21,007 bases of DNA from CAZIKB01 sp964539665 (GTDB lineage: Bacteria > Zhuqueibacterota > Zhuqueibacteria > Oceanimicrobiales > Oceanimicrobiaceae), in contig CAZIKB010000115.1 in assembly GCA_964539665.1 (NCBI GenBank), positions 1 through 21,007 on the forward strand, written 5' to 3'. The notes beneath the pieces are model-generated. The model was not told where the DNA came from, ran no database searches, and saw nothing but the letters and a program-made list of their open reading frames with translations. Shown here one piece after another: positions 6,557 through 14,682 of this stretch (position 1 is its first letter; every line of letters begins with the position of its first letter). A program made the position numbers and the translations under genes.

Positions 6557-6618
6557 CGGAGCAATCTCCCAAATAGCCAGGCAGGAGATTGCTTCGGCAA
6601 TAAACGCCTTGCAATGAC
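6557..6618 (-). repeat. Palindromic intergenic repeat (GGAGATTGCTTCG ... GCAATGACA type)
   Basis: CGGAGCAATCTCC (6557-6569) and GGAGATTGCTTCG (6584-6596) pair over 13 bp with one G-T wobble around a 14-nt loop. The tail GCCTTGCAATGACA (6605-6618) completes a sequence type that I recognise as a common intergenic repeat in many environmental bacterial genomes. It lies between the end of fabF and the esterase fragment. On the fabF transcript it could form a hairpin, but no T-tract follows. Confidence 0.6.
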
Positions 6619-6651
6619 AACGTGAATGTATAGTTTTTGATAAATTTATGC

Positions 6652-7899
6652 CTATTCCATCCTCCTCAAAATCACACTGGCATTGGTCCCGCCAAATCCA
6701 AACGAATTGGACAAACAAATATTGACGTCGGCTTTACGCGGTTGATTTGGGACATAATCGAGATCGCATTCGGGGTCAGGAGTTTCATAATTTATGGTCG
6801 GAGGTAGAATTTGGTCTTCGATAGCTTTAATGCAATAAATAGCTTCAATAGCTCCGGCAGCGCCCAGAAGATGCCCGGTCATGGATTTTGTGGAACTTAT
6901 AGCCAAATTAAAAGCATGGGAGCCAAAGACATCTTTAACCGCTTTAGTTTCTGTGACATCATTAAGCGGAGTTGAGGTGCCGTGAGCATTGATATAATCC
7001 ACTTCCTCCGGTTGTATCCCAGCATTCTTTAAGGCGTTACGCATACAAAGTTTGGGACCGATGCCTTGCGGGTCTGGCGCTGTAATGTGAAAAGCATCTG
7101 TACTCATACCGATGCCTGTTACTTCAGCATAAATCCTGGCATTCCGTTTTTTGGCGCTCTGCAATTCTTCCAGGATAAGTACCCCTGCGCCTTCACTGGA
7201 TACAAATCCATCGCGGTGCAGGTCAAAAGGTCTGCAAGCTTTTTCCGGCTCATCATTGCGCATGGAAAGCGCTCTGGCATTGGCAAATCCTGCAATGGCG
7301 ATTGGCACCAGGGTGGCTTCAGAACCGCCTACAATCATAGCTTCGGTTTCACCACGTAAAATAGTATAGTAGCCATCGGCAATGGCATGAACACCGGTGG
7401 AACATGCAGAAACAATGCCATAGCTGGGACCATGAATTTTGTATTTAATGGCAACCTGTCCCGAAGCTAAATTTATTATTGCGGAAGGAATAAAAAATGG
7501 TGAAATGCGATTGCTTTGTCCATTATAGGCTTTCAAAGTATTTTGCTCAATACTCGAGATACCACCCTGTCCGGAGCCAATAATAACACCAACTCGCTCC
7601 GCATTTGTATCATCTATAACCAGTCCAGAATCATTCATAGCATCGAAAGTGGCTGCCATAGCATATTGAATAAACAGATCCATCCTTTTTATTTCTTTTT
7701 TATCAATGTAATTTTCTGGATGAAAATTTTTTACTTCACCAGCTATTTTGACCGGTATTTCTGGTAGGTCGAATCTTGTGATTGGTCCTATGCCTGATTT
7801 ACCGGCTAAAATATTATCCCAATTTTCTTTTACTTTCAACCCAACTGGTGTAATCATCCCAAGACCAGTTACAACCACGCGGCGTTTCATTTCACCCAT
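6652..7899 (-). CDS. fabF: 3-oxoacyl-[acyl-carrier-protein] synthase II
   Basis: FabF condenses malonyl-ACP with a growing acyl-ACP in type II fatty acid synthesis in the cytoplasm. The 415 residues form a complete thiolase-fold KAS II: nucleophile Cys166 in SACSTG, His306 in NAHGTST, Lys338 and His343 in TGHLLGAAGA, and the C-terminal GFGGTN at 401-406. The start at 7899 has AAGGA about 8 nt upstream; a second Met at codon 4 is possible. fabF usually follows acpP; here no acpP is near, and the gene stands alone, divergent from a long-chain acyl-CoA synthetase. That suggests either a second KAS II copy or a rearranged fab cluster. It is downstream-flanked by a palindromic repeat and a gene remnant. 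Confidence 0.95.
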   Translation of the reverse strand: MGEMKRRVVVTGLGMITPVGLKVKENWDNILAGKSGIGPITRFDLPEIPVKIAGEVKNFHPENYIDKKEIKRMDLFIQYAMAATFDAMNDSGLVIDDTNAERVGVIIGSGQGGISSIEQNTLKAYNGQSNRISPFFIPSAIINLASGQVAIKYKIHGPSYGIVSACSTGVHAIADGYYTILRGETEAMIVGGSEATLVPIAIAGFANARALSMRNDEPEKACRPFDLHRDGFVSSEGAGVLILEELQSAKKRNARIYAEVTGIGMSTDAFHITAPDPQGIGPKLCMRNALKNAGIQPEEVDYINAHGTSTPLNDVTETKAVKDVFGSHAFNLAISSTKSMTGHLLGAAGAIEAIYCIKAIEDQILPPTINYETPDPECDLDYVPNQPRKADVNICLSNSFGFGGTNASVILRRME

Positions 7900-8426
7900 T
7901 ATGTTTTCCTTTTAATGATTGATTGCAAATGTTTAATTTTGCTTCAAATTCTTATTTCATTTTGTAACTATTGATTGTGGCTAAAGCTAAAAAGAAGGCC
8001 AACAACTTAGTGAACGATAAAACCTGAACTTTTGTTTTCGAAAGCAACTCTTTTTTTACATCAAATGCGAACCGTCTTGCGGGACGACCATGAAGCCCCC
8101 TGTTGTTTACACAATATCTATCACTTCAAACATTTTCATAAGTATAATGCTATTCAAACGATTAAATTTAACAATCCGGCCATCTATTCGTCGACTAAAA
8201 GTTTATAGTCAATATTATTAATTGTTTATTGCCTCATCATCTAAAAAAATACTCACCATATATTACAAAATTTTAAGGGACAAATGTAAATCGAAAGAAT
8301 TTAAAAGTCAAGTCATAAAGAGTCAATAATCGTTTTTTCTTGATTTTTCAATTTGAATGAGTTATTTTTTGATAATTTACAAGATGTAATATAAATTCAA
8401 CTCTTAAGCCAAAAATGGAGCAACAA
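7900..8426. other. Divergent spacer between fabF and the acyl-CoA synthetase
   Basis: No gene is supportable in these 527 bp. The pentamer AGTCA occurs three times on regular 5/10-bp spacing (8306, 8311, 8321) and once more at 8207, which may be a binding-site cluster. A possible weak rightward promoter is TTGATA (8369-8374), 17 bp, TAAATT (8392-8397). A 46-codon minus-strand open frame around 7960-8110 has no start and no recognisable similarity. Confidence 0.3.
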
Positions 8427-10211
8427 ATGAAACCCGAAACATTGAGTCAACTTTTTGACGTAAATGTAACGCAGTACAATAAGCCAGATTTATTGAATTA
8501 TCGCGGTCAGGATGGCGCTTTCTATAAAATATCAAGTAATGAATTCAAAGATAGCGTTATAAATTTCGCATTGGGTCTTAAGAATTTCGGTATAAAACCA
8601 GAGTCGAAAATCATATTAATTTCGGAAAATCGTCCTGAATGGCATATTGTTGATTTTGCATGTCATCTTCTAAATGCGGTTGTTGTACCCATATATCCTA
8701 CTCTGATTGCAGAACAAATTGAATATATTATCCAAAATAGTGACAGTGAATTAGTCGTGTTGTCAGACCTGGTTCAGGCAAATAAAATTGATACTATTCG
8801 GAAGAATCTAAAGAAAGTCAAAAATATAGTTGCTATGGACCAGGAAGCTGCAAAAGATGAAGTAGTTTTATTTGAACAGGTCCTCAAATCAGGCAGAGAG
8901 CAGGACGACACCGAATTTTATGACAAGGCAATACAATTAGCAAAACCTGATGTTATAGCAACAATAATTTACACTTCAGGAACGACGGGTGTACCCAAAG
9001 GCGTTATGTTAAGTCACAAAAATGTTGTTTCCAATGTCTTAGCGTGTGATAAGGTTCTCGACTTAAATGCCTCTGACCGCGGGCTTTCTTTTTTACCGCT
9101 ATCTCATGTATTTGAAAGAATGGTAGATTATTTGTATTTTTATAAAGGACTAAGTATCATATATTCCGGTATTGAGAACGTTGCTCACGATGTAGAAAAA
9201 ACCAAACCTACAATAATGGCATCTGTCCCGAGGTTTTATGAAAAGGTAAAATCAAAAATAACGTCAACGGTAGAAGAGAAAGGCGGTATAAATGAAGTAC
9301 TTTTTAATTGGGCTTTGAATGTTGGTCGAAGAAAGTCGGAGCATAGTATGGCCGGAGAAGCGGAAGAATTTTTACTTAAAATATATTACAAAATGGCTGA
9401 TAAATTAGTTCTGTCTAAAATTAGAGACCGTCTTGGTGGGAATATCAAATATTTTATTGCTGGCGGAGCACCTCTTTCAAAAGAAGTGGCACATTTCTTT
9501 CTTGCGGCCGGATTAAAAATTTTAGAGGGGTATGGTTTAACCGAAACCTCGCCGGTAATTTCATTTAATCCTCCAAATAGACCAATACCTGGAACGGTTG
9601 GCCAGGTGTTGCCTGGAAATGAAGTAAAAATAGCTGAAGATGGCGAGATCCTCACCAGAGGCCCGAATGTCATGATGGGATATTATAAAATGCCAGCGGA
9701 AACAGATGAAGTGATGTCCGAGGGCTGGTTTCATACCGGCGATATCGGCAGGTTGGACAACCAGGATTATTTGCATATAACAGATCGCAAAAAGCAATTG
9801 ATTGTGACTTCAGGTGGTAAAAATGTCGCGCCTCAGGCCATTGAAAAAGAGATAGAAAACAGCAAATATATTGAACAAGTATTATTAATCGGTGAAAAAC
9901 GTAATTTTATTAGTGCTTTGATAGTGCCAGATTTTGATGCTTTGAAAAAAGTGGTAATTGACCATAATATTTCAAAAGTGAAAAATGAAGAATTGATAGA
10001 GAATCCTGTTATAATTGATTTAATACAAGACGAGATAGAAAAACATCAGAATAAATTTTCAAATTATGAAAAGATACGGAAATTTCATCTGCTCTTTGAA
10101 TCCTTCACTATTGAAAATGGCTATTTAACGCCTACATTAAAAATTAAACGTCAGGCGGTTCAACAAGATTATTCTGAAGCGATTGAAGAAATGTATGCAG
10201 CAACAGATTGA
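8427..10211 (+). CDS. Long-chain acyl-CoA synthetase (AMP-forming)
   Basis: The enzyme activates fatty acids to acyl-CoA through an acyl-adenylate. Its 594 residues carry all ANL-superfamily motifs: the P-loop YTSGTTGVPKG at 182-192, GYGLTE at 368-373, TGD at 437-439, the hinge DRKK at 453-456 and the adenylation Lys572 in TPTLKIKR. The length, and the block around FLPLSHVFER, fit the bacterial FadD15/long-chain type (COG1022). I chose the ATG at 8427 because GGAG lies 6 nt upstream; an in-frame ATG at 8415 without a ribosome-binding site would add four residues. It diverges from fabF, so both ends of fatty-acid handling share a spacer. It is followed almost at once by a hisI remnant, so the junction just after its stop codon is probably a deletion point. 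Confidence 0.9.
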   Translation: MKPETLSQLFDVNVTQYNKPDLLNYRGQDGAFYKISSNEFKDSVINFALGLKNFGIKPESKIILISENRPEWHIVDFACHLLNAVVVPIYPTLIAEQIEYIIQNSDSELVVLSDLVQANKIDTIRKNLKKVKNIVAMDQEAAKDEVVLFEQVLKSGREQDDTEFYDKAIQLAKPDVIATIIYTSGTTGVPKGVMLSHKNVVSNVLACDKVLDLNASDRGLSFLPLSHVFERMVDYLYFYKGLSIIYSGIENVAHDVEKTKPTIMASVPRFYEKVKSKITSTVEEKGGINEVLFNWALNVGRRKSEHSMAGEAEEFLLKIYYKMADKLVLSKIRDRLGGNIKYFIAGGAPLSKEVAHFFLAAGLKILEGYGLTETSPVISFNPPNRPIPGTVGQVLPGNEVKIAEDGEILTRGPNVMMGYYKMPAETDEVMSEGWFHTGDIGRLDNQDYLHITDRKKQLIVTSGGKNVAPQAIEKEIENSKYIEQVLLIGEKRNFISALIVPDFDALKKVVIDHNISKVKNEELIENPVIIDLIQDEIEKHQNKFSNYEKIRKFHLLFESFTIENGYLTPTLKIKRQAVQQDYSEAIEEMYAATD

Positions 10212-10212
10212 T

Positions 10213-10458
10213 ATTTTACGTGTTGCGTCAAAGGGAAAAAAGGCATGCTATTTCTCGCGATAAAGACAAATGCTCTGTCTGAAAGGAGAGACCAGTGGCA
10301 ACTTTCAATTCGTTAAGTCAATAAAATATGACTGTGATAAAGACACGCTTCTTGTCGAGGTCGAACAAATTGGTAACGCCTGCCACACAGGCAATCGTAC
10401 CTGTTTCTATCGTAATCTAAGTTTATCAAATATTGGAGTTTCCAATGCAAGAATTTGA
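10213..10458 (+). pseudogene. hisI: 5'-truncated, stop-interrupted phosphoribosyl-AMP cyclohydrolase remnant
   Basis: In one frame the DNA encodes the C-terminal half of HisI (step 3 of histidine synthesis): KKACYFSR, stop, RQMLCLKGETSGN, then YDCDKD and QIGNACHTGNRTCFYR. The three zinc-ligand cysteines (in DCD, ACH and TCF, spaced 16 and 7) and the acidic metal site are kept. Broken parts: about the first 45-50 residues are missing, because the frame begins directly after the acyl-CoA synthetase stop; a TAA (10261-10263) replaces the expected serine of SRSR; the usual Trp of KLWLKG is Cys. An ATG at 10270 could start a 62-residue C-terminal piece, but this lacks the N-terminal half of the active site. 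The frame ends at 10458, overlapping the hisN start by 14 nt, as in an intact hisI-hisN pair. I judge it a decaying pseudogene. Confidence 0.8.
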
Positions 10459-11209
10459 GCAATTTGCCTGTGTTTTAGCTGAAAAAAGCGCTGCAATAAT
10501 ACGGCAATATTTTAGAACTCCGGTTACTGTTGACACAAAATTAGATGAATCGCCAGTTACTATTGCTGATAAAAAGGCTGAAGAAATCATGCGCGAACTC
10601 ATTATGAAAGAATTGCCCGAACATGGCATAATAGGCGAAGAATTTGACGATCTGAATCCCGACGCAAAATATAAATGGGTGTTAGACCCTATCGACGGTA
10701 CGGTAAATTTTATTTGTGGTGGATTGATGTTTGGCACTCTCATTGCCTTACTTGAAGACGGTAATCCTATTCTCGGCATTATTCATCAACCCATATTAAA
10801 TGAACTGCTGATTGGCAACAATCAGGTAACCACATTTAACGGTTCTGAGGTACATGTCCGATCTTGTGATAAAATTTCAGATGCAATTTTGTTAAATACT
10901 GACCCGTACCTGGTAAAAAAACACCAAAGCATGAAATACTTTGAAGCCTTGCGAAATCAGGTTAAAATGTATCGTTTTTTTGGTGATTGTTATGGCTACT
11001 TACTTTTAGCTCTTGGATGCGTTGATATCGTGATTGATCCAATCATGCATCCCTGGGATATTATGGCCCTCATTCCTACTGTGCGTGGAGCCGGCGGGAT
11101 TATTACAGACTATCACGGTAACGATCCTGTAAAAGGTAAAAGTATTGTTGCCGCCGGAGGTAATATTCATGATCAGGTTATTAGAATTTTGAATAGTTCC
11201 GAATCATAA
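10445..11209 (+). CDS. hisN: Histidinol-phosphatase, inositol-monophosphatase family (HisN type)
   Basis: HisN removes phosphate from L-histidinol phosphate in histidine synthesis. The 254-residue protein has the Mg-binding set of the IMPase fold: GEE with Glu66, DPIDGT with Asp81 and Asp84, and Asp205 in PWDIMAL. The stretches FGTLIALLEDGNPILGIIHQP and FFGDCYGYLLLALG follow the HisN subgroup rather than general inositol monophosphatases, and the neighbouring hisI remnant supports this. IMPase or another sugar phosphatase remains possible. The ATG at 10445 is chosen for GGAG 6 nt upstream; an in-frame TTG at 10433 is less likely. All active-site residues are intact, unlike its hisI neighbour. 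Confidence 0.8.
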   Translation: MQEFEQFACVLAEKSAAIIRQYFRTPVTVDTKLDESPVTIADKKAEEIMRELIMKELPEHGIIGEEFDDLNPDAKYKWVLDPIDGTVNFICGGLMFGTLIALLEDGNPILGIIHQPILNELLIGNNQVTTFNGSEVHVRSCDKISDAILLNTDPYLVKKHQSMKYFEALRNQVKMYRFFGDCYGYLLLALGCVDIVIDPIMHPWDIMALIPTVRGAGGIITDYHGNDPVKGKSIVAAGGNIHDQVIRILNSSES

Positions 11210-11418
11210 TCTATTTAAATTGAACTCCGTACCGTTCTCGCGGGAAAGTCAGCACTCACCGTTATATCATTCAGCAAAAATAATATTTGAATGAGACAAT
11301 AATTGCGCTTCTTTTAACTCTTGCTCAAAGCGCTGTTAAGATGCTCTTGGTATTTCAATTGTGGACTGTATCGGAAACTATTTTCTTGAGTATGTTTTTA
11401 TGGTGTTGATTCTTACAA

Positions 11419-11447
11419 TTAACTTTAATAACTTTAAAAAATAATAT
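11419..11447 (+). promoter_or_regulatory. Possible promoter for the amidohydrolase-tilS-cdaA run
   Basis: TTAACT (11419-11424), a 17-bp spacer and TAATAT (11442-11447) resemble a sigma-70 promoter, with a start near 11454. That would favour the amidohydrolase ATG at 11501 over the ATG at 11450. The area is AT-rich, so chance matches are likely. The rest of 11210-11418 shows no gene that I can support. Confidence 0.3.
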
Positions 11448-11500
11448 TCATGAAAATCTTCAGCAACAGATATGAAATATTATACGAGTACTTGAATTTT

Positions 11501-12706
11501 ATGAATAAAAGTGAAAATATTCAAGCGGCAAAAATACTCAGAATAGCAAAAAGTCTTCAAGAGGAAATTGTGCAATTCAGACGAACATTTCATCAGTTTC
11601 CGGAGCCTGGCTGGAAGGAGGTTAAAACTGCCGAGCGAATTACCAATGCTCTCTCCGAAGACGGTCTGGATGTTAATTCAGGATTTTGCGGTACTGGCAT
11701 TGTAGCCGAATTCAAGGGCAGCGATAACGGTAAAACGGTTGCAGTTCGTGCAGACATGGATGCATTACCCATGTATGATGCAAAAGATGTTCCTTATGCT
11801 TCAAAGATTGCAGGTTTTATGCACGCCTGCGGTCATGATTCGCACATGGCGATGGCTATTGGTGTTGCTAAAGTACTAAAAAGGTTAAAAATGCAAGTTC
11901 CCGGCAATGTTCGGTTTATTTTTCAACCGTCTGAAGAATCCACACCAAGTGGAGCCCATGAGTTAGTTAAAGCCGGTGTAATGGATGGAGTGGATAGTGT
12001 TTTCGCCTTTCATGTTGATCCGGAAATTCCTGCTGGCAAAATTGGCCTGCGGAAAGGCGTGTTAACTGCTTATTGTAATGAAATAAAGCTGACAATTGTA
12101 GGAAAAAGTGGACATGCCGCTCGACCCCATCAAGCCATTGATACCATTTTTTTAAGTAATCAGGTTTTAAGCGCCCTTTATGACATAGTCGGAAACCGCA
12201 CACAAACATTTACGCCTGCAGTTCTTTCCATTGGCAAGATTGAAGGTGGTACAAAAGCAAACATTATTCCTGAACGAGTCGAAATATTTGGCACGATTCG
12301 TACACTTGATGAACAATCCAGGCAAGAAATACTTGCCGCTATTAATGATCGTGTACACGCGATCACTCATTTAGCCGGCGGTTCTTACCAATTAGAGATA
12401 CTTGAATCCATTCCATCAGTTATTAATGATTCGAGATTAACAGATCTTGTTCGACAGGAAGCTTTAACCATGCTCAATAATGATAGTATCGTTAACATAA
12501 AGGATGTGAGTCTGGGTGGTGAAGATTTTTCCTGGTTTTTAACGAAGGCGCCGGGTGTTTTAATCCGATTAGGAGTAAGAAAAAAATCTGATGATATTCG
12601 CTTTTTACACACGCATAATTTTGATATTGATGAAAGAGCGCTGCCTCTGGGTGTTGCACTTATGTCCCAGATGGTTATTAAGGTTCTTTTAAATTCTGAT
12701 AGCTGA
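11501..12706 (+). CDS. M20D-family metallo-amidohydrolase (N-acyl-amino-acid/IAA-conjugate hydrolase type)
   Basis: M20D enzymes cleave N-acyl amino acids (hippurate, N-acetyl-diaminopimelate, N-acetyl-Cys and similar); the substrate here is unknown. Of 401 residues, the metal site is Cys110 and His112 in HACGHDSHM, Glu145/Glu146 in PSEES, His171 in AFHVDP and His370 in FLHTHNFD. His205 in GHAARPH belongs to the inserted dimerisation domain. An ATG at 11450 would add 17 residues that the family usually lacks; I prefer 11501 because the family's RRxxHxxPE block then falls at the normal distance, and a candidate promoter overlaps 11450. Neither start has a clear ribosome-binding site. Its stop is 1 nt before the tilS ATG, so it heads the tilS run. 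No signal peptide is seen, so it is probably cytoplasmic. Confidence 0.85.
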   Translation: MNKSENIQAAKILRIAKSLQEEIVQFRRTFHQFPEPGWKEVKTAERITNALSEDGLDVNSGFCGTGIVAEFKGSDNGKTVAVRADMDALPMYDAKDVPYASKIAGFMHACGHDSHMAMAIGVAKVLKRLKMQVPGNVRFIFQPSEESTPSGAHELVKAGVMDGVDSVFAFHVDPEIPAGKIGLRKGVLTAYCNEIKLTIVGKSGHAARPHQAIDTIFLSNQVLSALYDIVGNRTQTFTPAVLSIGKIEGGTKANIIPERVEIFGTIRTLDEQSRQEILAAINDRVHAITHLAGGSYQLEILESIPSVINDSRLTDLVRQEALTMLNNDSIVNIKDVSLGGEDFSWFLTKAPGVLIRLGVRKKSDDIRFLHTHNFDIDERALPLGVALMSQMVIKVLLNSDS

Positions 12707-12707
12707 A

Positions 12708-14111
12708 ATGTCTGATATGAATTTATTAGATATATTTAAAGAGCATCTCGTTTCCGGTGAATTTGTTCAATCTGGGGATAAAGTTATATTGGCTGTTTCC
12801 GGAGGATTGGATTCTGTTGCTCTTTTGCATCTTTTTTACCAGATAAGAGATCTGTTTGAGTTGCAATTATTCGTAGTACATGTGCATCATGGAATTAGAG
12901 GTGCAGAAGCAAATCGAGATTTAGATTTTGTCCACTCACTGACTGTTCAATACAAATTACCATTCTTTTCAAAAAAAGTTGAGGCGGTCAAATATGCAGC
13001 AGATGAAAAATTATCACTTGAGGAAAGTGCACGAATTCTACGTTACACGGCATTTGATGAAGTATTGAAGAAAATCCAATGTACAAAATTAGCTACGGCT
13101 CATACAACGGATGACCAGGCAGAAACAATTCTCGATCATTTTTTGCGGGGTTCAGGAATCCTGGGAATGAAAGGTATGTCCCAAAAAAGAGGAGCTTACA
13201 TGCGACCGCTACTCGCTTTCAGTCGTACAGAATTGGAGGCGTATGTAAAGCAGAACAGGCTCGAGTATCGTACAGATTCAACCAATGAAGAATTAAAATA
13301 CAAGCGTAATCGAATACGAAATGAGCTTATTCCCTATTTAAAAAAACATTTTAATCAAAATTTTGATAATACGTTAGTACGTTCAGGAAAAATTTATGAA
13401 GAAAACGAAACTTTTTTAAAAGCTTATGCAAATAATGCATTTAAATCATTGGTTTCTTTACAGAAAAAAAATGAAATAATTCTTGATATTGATGGATATT
13501 TAAATTATTTTGAAATAATAAAAAAATATATTATATTCAAGGCGTGTGAAATTCTAAATATTGAGCGAAATAATTTAACATTCGATAAATTAGACAGAAT
13601 TTTAGCACTCATCAAACAGAGAAAGATAGGTAAAAAGATACAATTAGATAAGAATTGTGAAATAATTATCGATCACGATGGGATTGTAATTACAACAACA
13701 AATAATCCATTTAACAAAATTGAATTAGATTTATTTACTCAAAAATCACTAATGTATAGTGAGTATGAATTTCGATGGTCAATAATTGATAATCCTCAGA
13801 GATTGAAATTTAACAAAAACAGAAAAATAGAATTTGTTGATTTTGACAGAATTGGTAATCTGGTCTCTTTCAGAACTTTGTTGCCGGGGGATAAATTTGT
13901 ACCATTAAATTTTATTGGTCAAAAGAAGGTAGCCGATTATTTTTCCGATAATAAAATCCCGCATCATTTAAGAAAAATAACCCCTATATTAGAGGCTCCT
14001 GATGGTATTATTTGGATATGTGGACAGTGCATAGACGATCGATTCAAAATAACCACAAAGACAACTCGGTTATTACAATTAGAAATGTTAGAGCATTCTA
14101 ATGCAGCATGA
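12708..14111 (+). CDS. tilS: tRNA(Ile)-lysidine synthetase
   Basis: TilS converts C34 of the CAU-anticodon tRNA(Ile) to lysidine using ATP and lysine, changing it from Met to Ile decoding. It is an essential cytoplasmic enzyme. The 467 residues contain the PP-loop SGGLDS at 31-36, HVHHGIRG at 58-65, AHTTDDQAET at 131-140, RTDSTN at 188-193 and NRIRNELIP at 201-209. The C-terminal TilS domain has LPGDKF near 392 and the QKKVADYFSDNKIP segment. The ATG is 1 nt after the amidohydrolase stop, and its end overlaps hpt by 11 bp, so translation is probably coupled on both sides. The linker encoded by about 13400-13750 is unusually AT-rich, giving Ile, Lys and Asn runs, but the frame is intact. A Met at codon 4 is an alternative start. 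Confidence 0.95.
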   Translation: MSDMNLLDIFKEHLVSGEFVQSGDKVILAVSGGLDSVALLHLFYQIRDLFELQLFVVHVHHGIRGAEANRDLDFVHSLTVQYKLPFFSKKVEAVKYAADEKLSLEESARILRYTAFDEVLKKIQCTKLATAHTTDDQAETILDHFLRGSGILGMKGMSQKRGAYMRPLLAFSRTELEAYVKQNRLEYRTDSTNEELKYKRNRIRNELIPYLKKHFNQNFDNTLVRSGKIYEENETFLKAYANNAFKSLVSLQKKNEIILDIDGYLNYFEIIKKYIIFKACEILNIERNNLTFDKLDRILALIKQRKIGKKIQLDKNCEIIIDHDGIVITTTNNPFNKIELDLFTQKSLMYSEYEFRWSIIDNPQRLKFNKNRKIEFVDFDRIGNLVSFRTLLPGDKFVPLNFIGQKKVADYFSDNKIPHHLRKITPILEAPDGIIWICGQCIDDRFKITTKTTRLLQLEMLEHSNAA

Positions 14112-14649
14112 AGAAACCCAAAAATTCTTTGAGAGTAATATTTATAAAATCCTAATTTCAAAAGATGAAATTAAAAAGAAAATTAAGGAGTTAGGAAAAA
14201 AAATATCGGATGATTATCGTGGAAGATGTCCAATATTAATAGGTGTCTTAAACGGGAGTTTCATTTTTTGTGCAGATCTTTTCAGAGAAATTAATATAGA
14301 TTGTGAAATAGATTTTATTAAAATATCCAGTTATGGCAATGCCCAGGAAACATCCGGGCAAGTTAAGTTGTTGAAAGATATTGACGCTCACTTGAAAGGG
14401 CGACATGTAATAATTGTAGAAGATATTGTCGATTCCGGTTATTCAGTACAATATTTAGAAAATAGAATGGCAATGGCGAATCCAAAATCTTTGAAATTTG
14501 TTTCATTATTAGTAAAAGAAGGGAATAAAAAAGTTCCTTACGAAATTGATTATATTGGTTTCAATATTCCAAATCGTTTTGTAGTGGGATATGGTCTGGA
14601 TTTTGCCCAAAAATTTCGAAATTTATCGGATATCTATTTAATGGATTAG
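14101..14649 (+). CDS. hpt: Hypoxanthine phosphoribosyltransferase
   Basis: Hpt salvages hypoxanthine (and usually guanine) with PRPP to IMP/GMP. The 182-residue protein has GVLNGS at 48-53, the flexible-loop SSYGN at 76-80, the PRPP-binding VEDIVDSGYS at 106-115 and the purine-contact region around Lys139, with FVVGYGLDFAQKFRNL close to the C-terminus. The start lies inside the last codons of tilS (11-bp overlap). tilS-hpt-ftsH is a widespread gene order in bacteria, which supports the call. Confidence 0.95.
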   Translation: MQHEETQKFFESNIYKILISKDEIKKKIKELGKKISDDYRGRCPILIGVLNGSFIFCADLFREINIDCEIDFIKISSYGNAQETSGQVKLLKDIDAHLKGRHVIIVEDIVDSGYSVQYLENRMAMANPKSLKFVSLLVKEGNKKVPYEIDYIGFNIPNRFVVGYGLDFAQKFRNLSDIYLMD

Positions 14650-14682
14650 AACTTTGAACTTACATAAAGGAAATTAAAAGCT

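Noticed and set aside
7955..8110. Minus-strand 46-codon open frame upstream of fabF
   Set aside because: No start codon or ribosome-binding site and no recognisable similarity.
11219..11449. Minus-strand peptide-like stretch (RFEQELKEAQLLSH) and a hydrophobic plus-strand 41-codon frame in the spacer after hisN
   Set aside because: Both are short, interrupted by stops and lack starts; I recognise no family, so I could not separate a remnant from chance.
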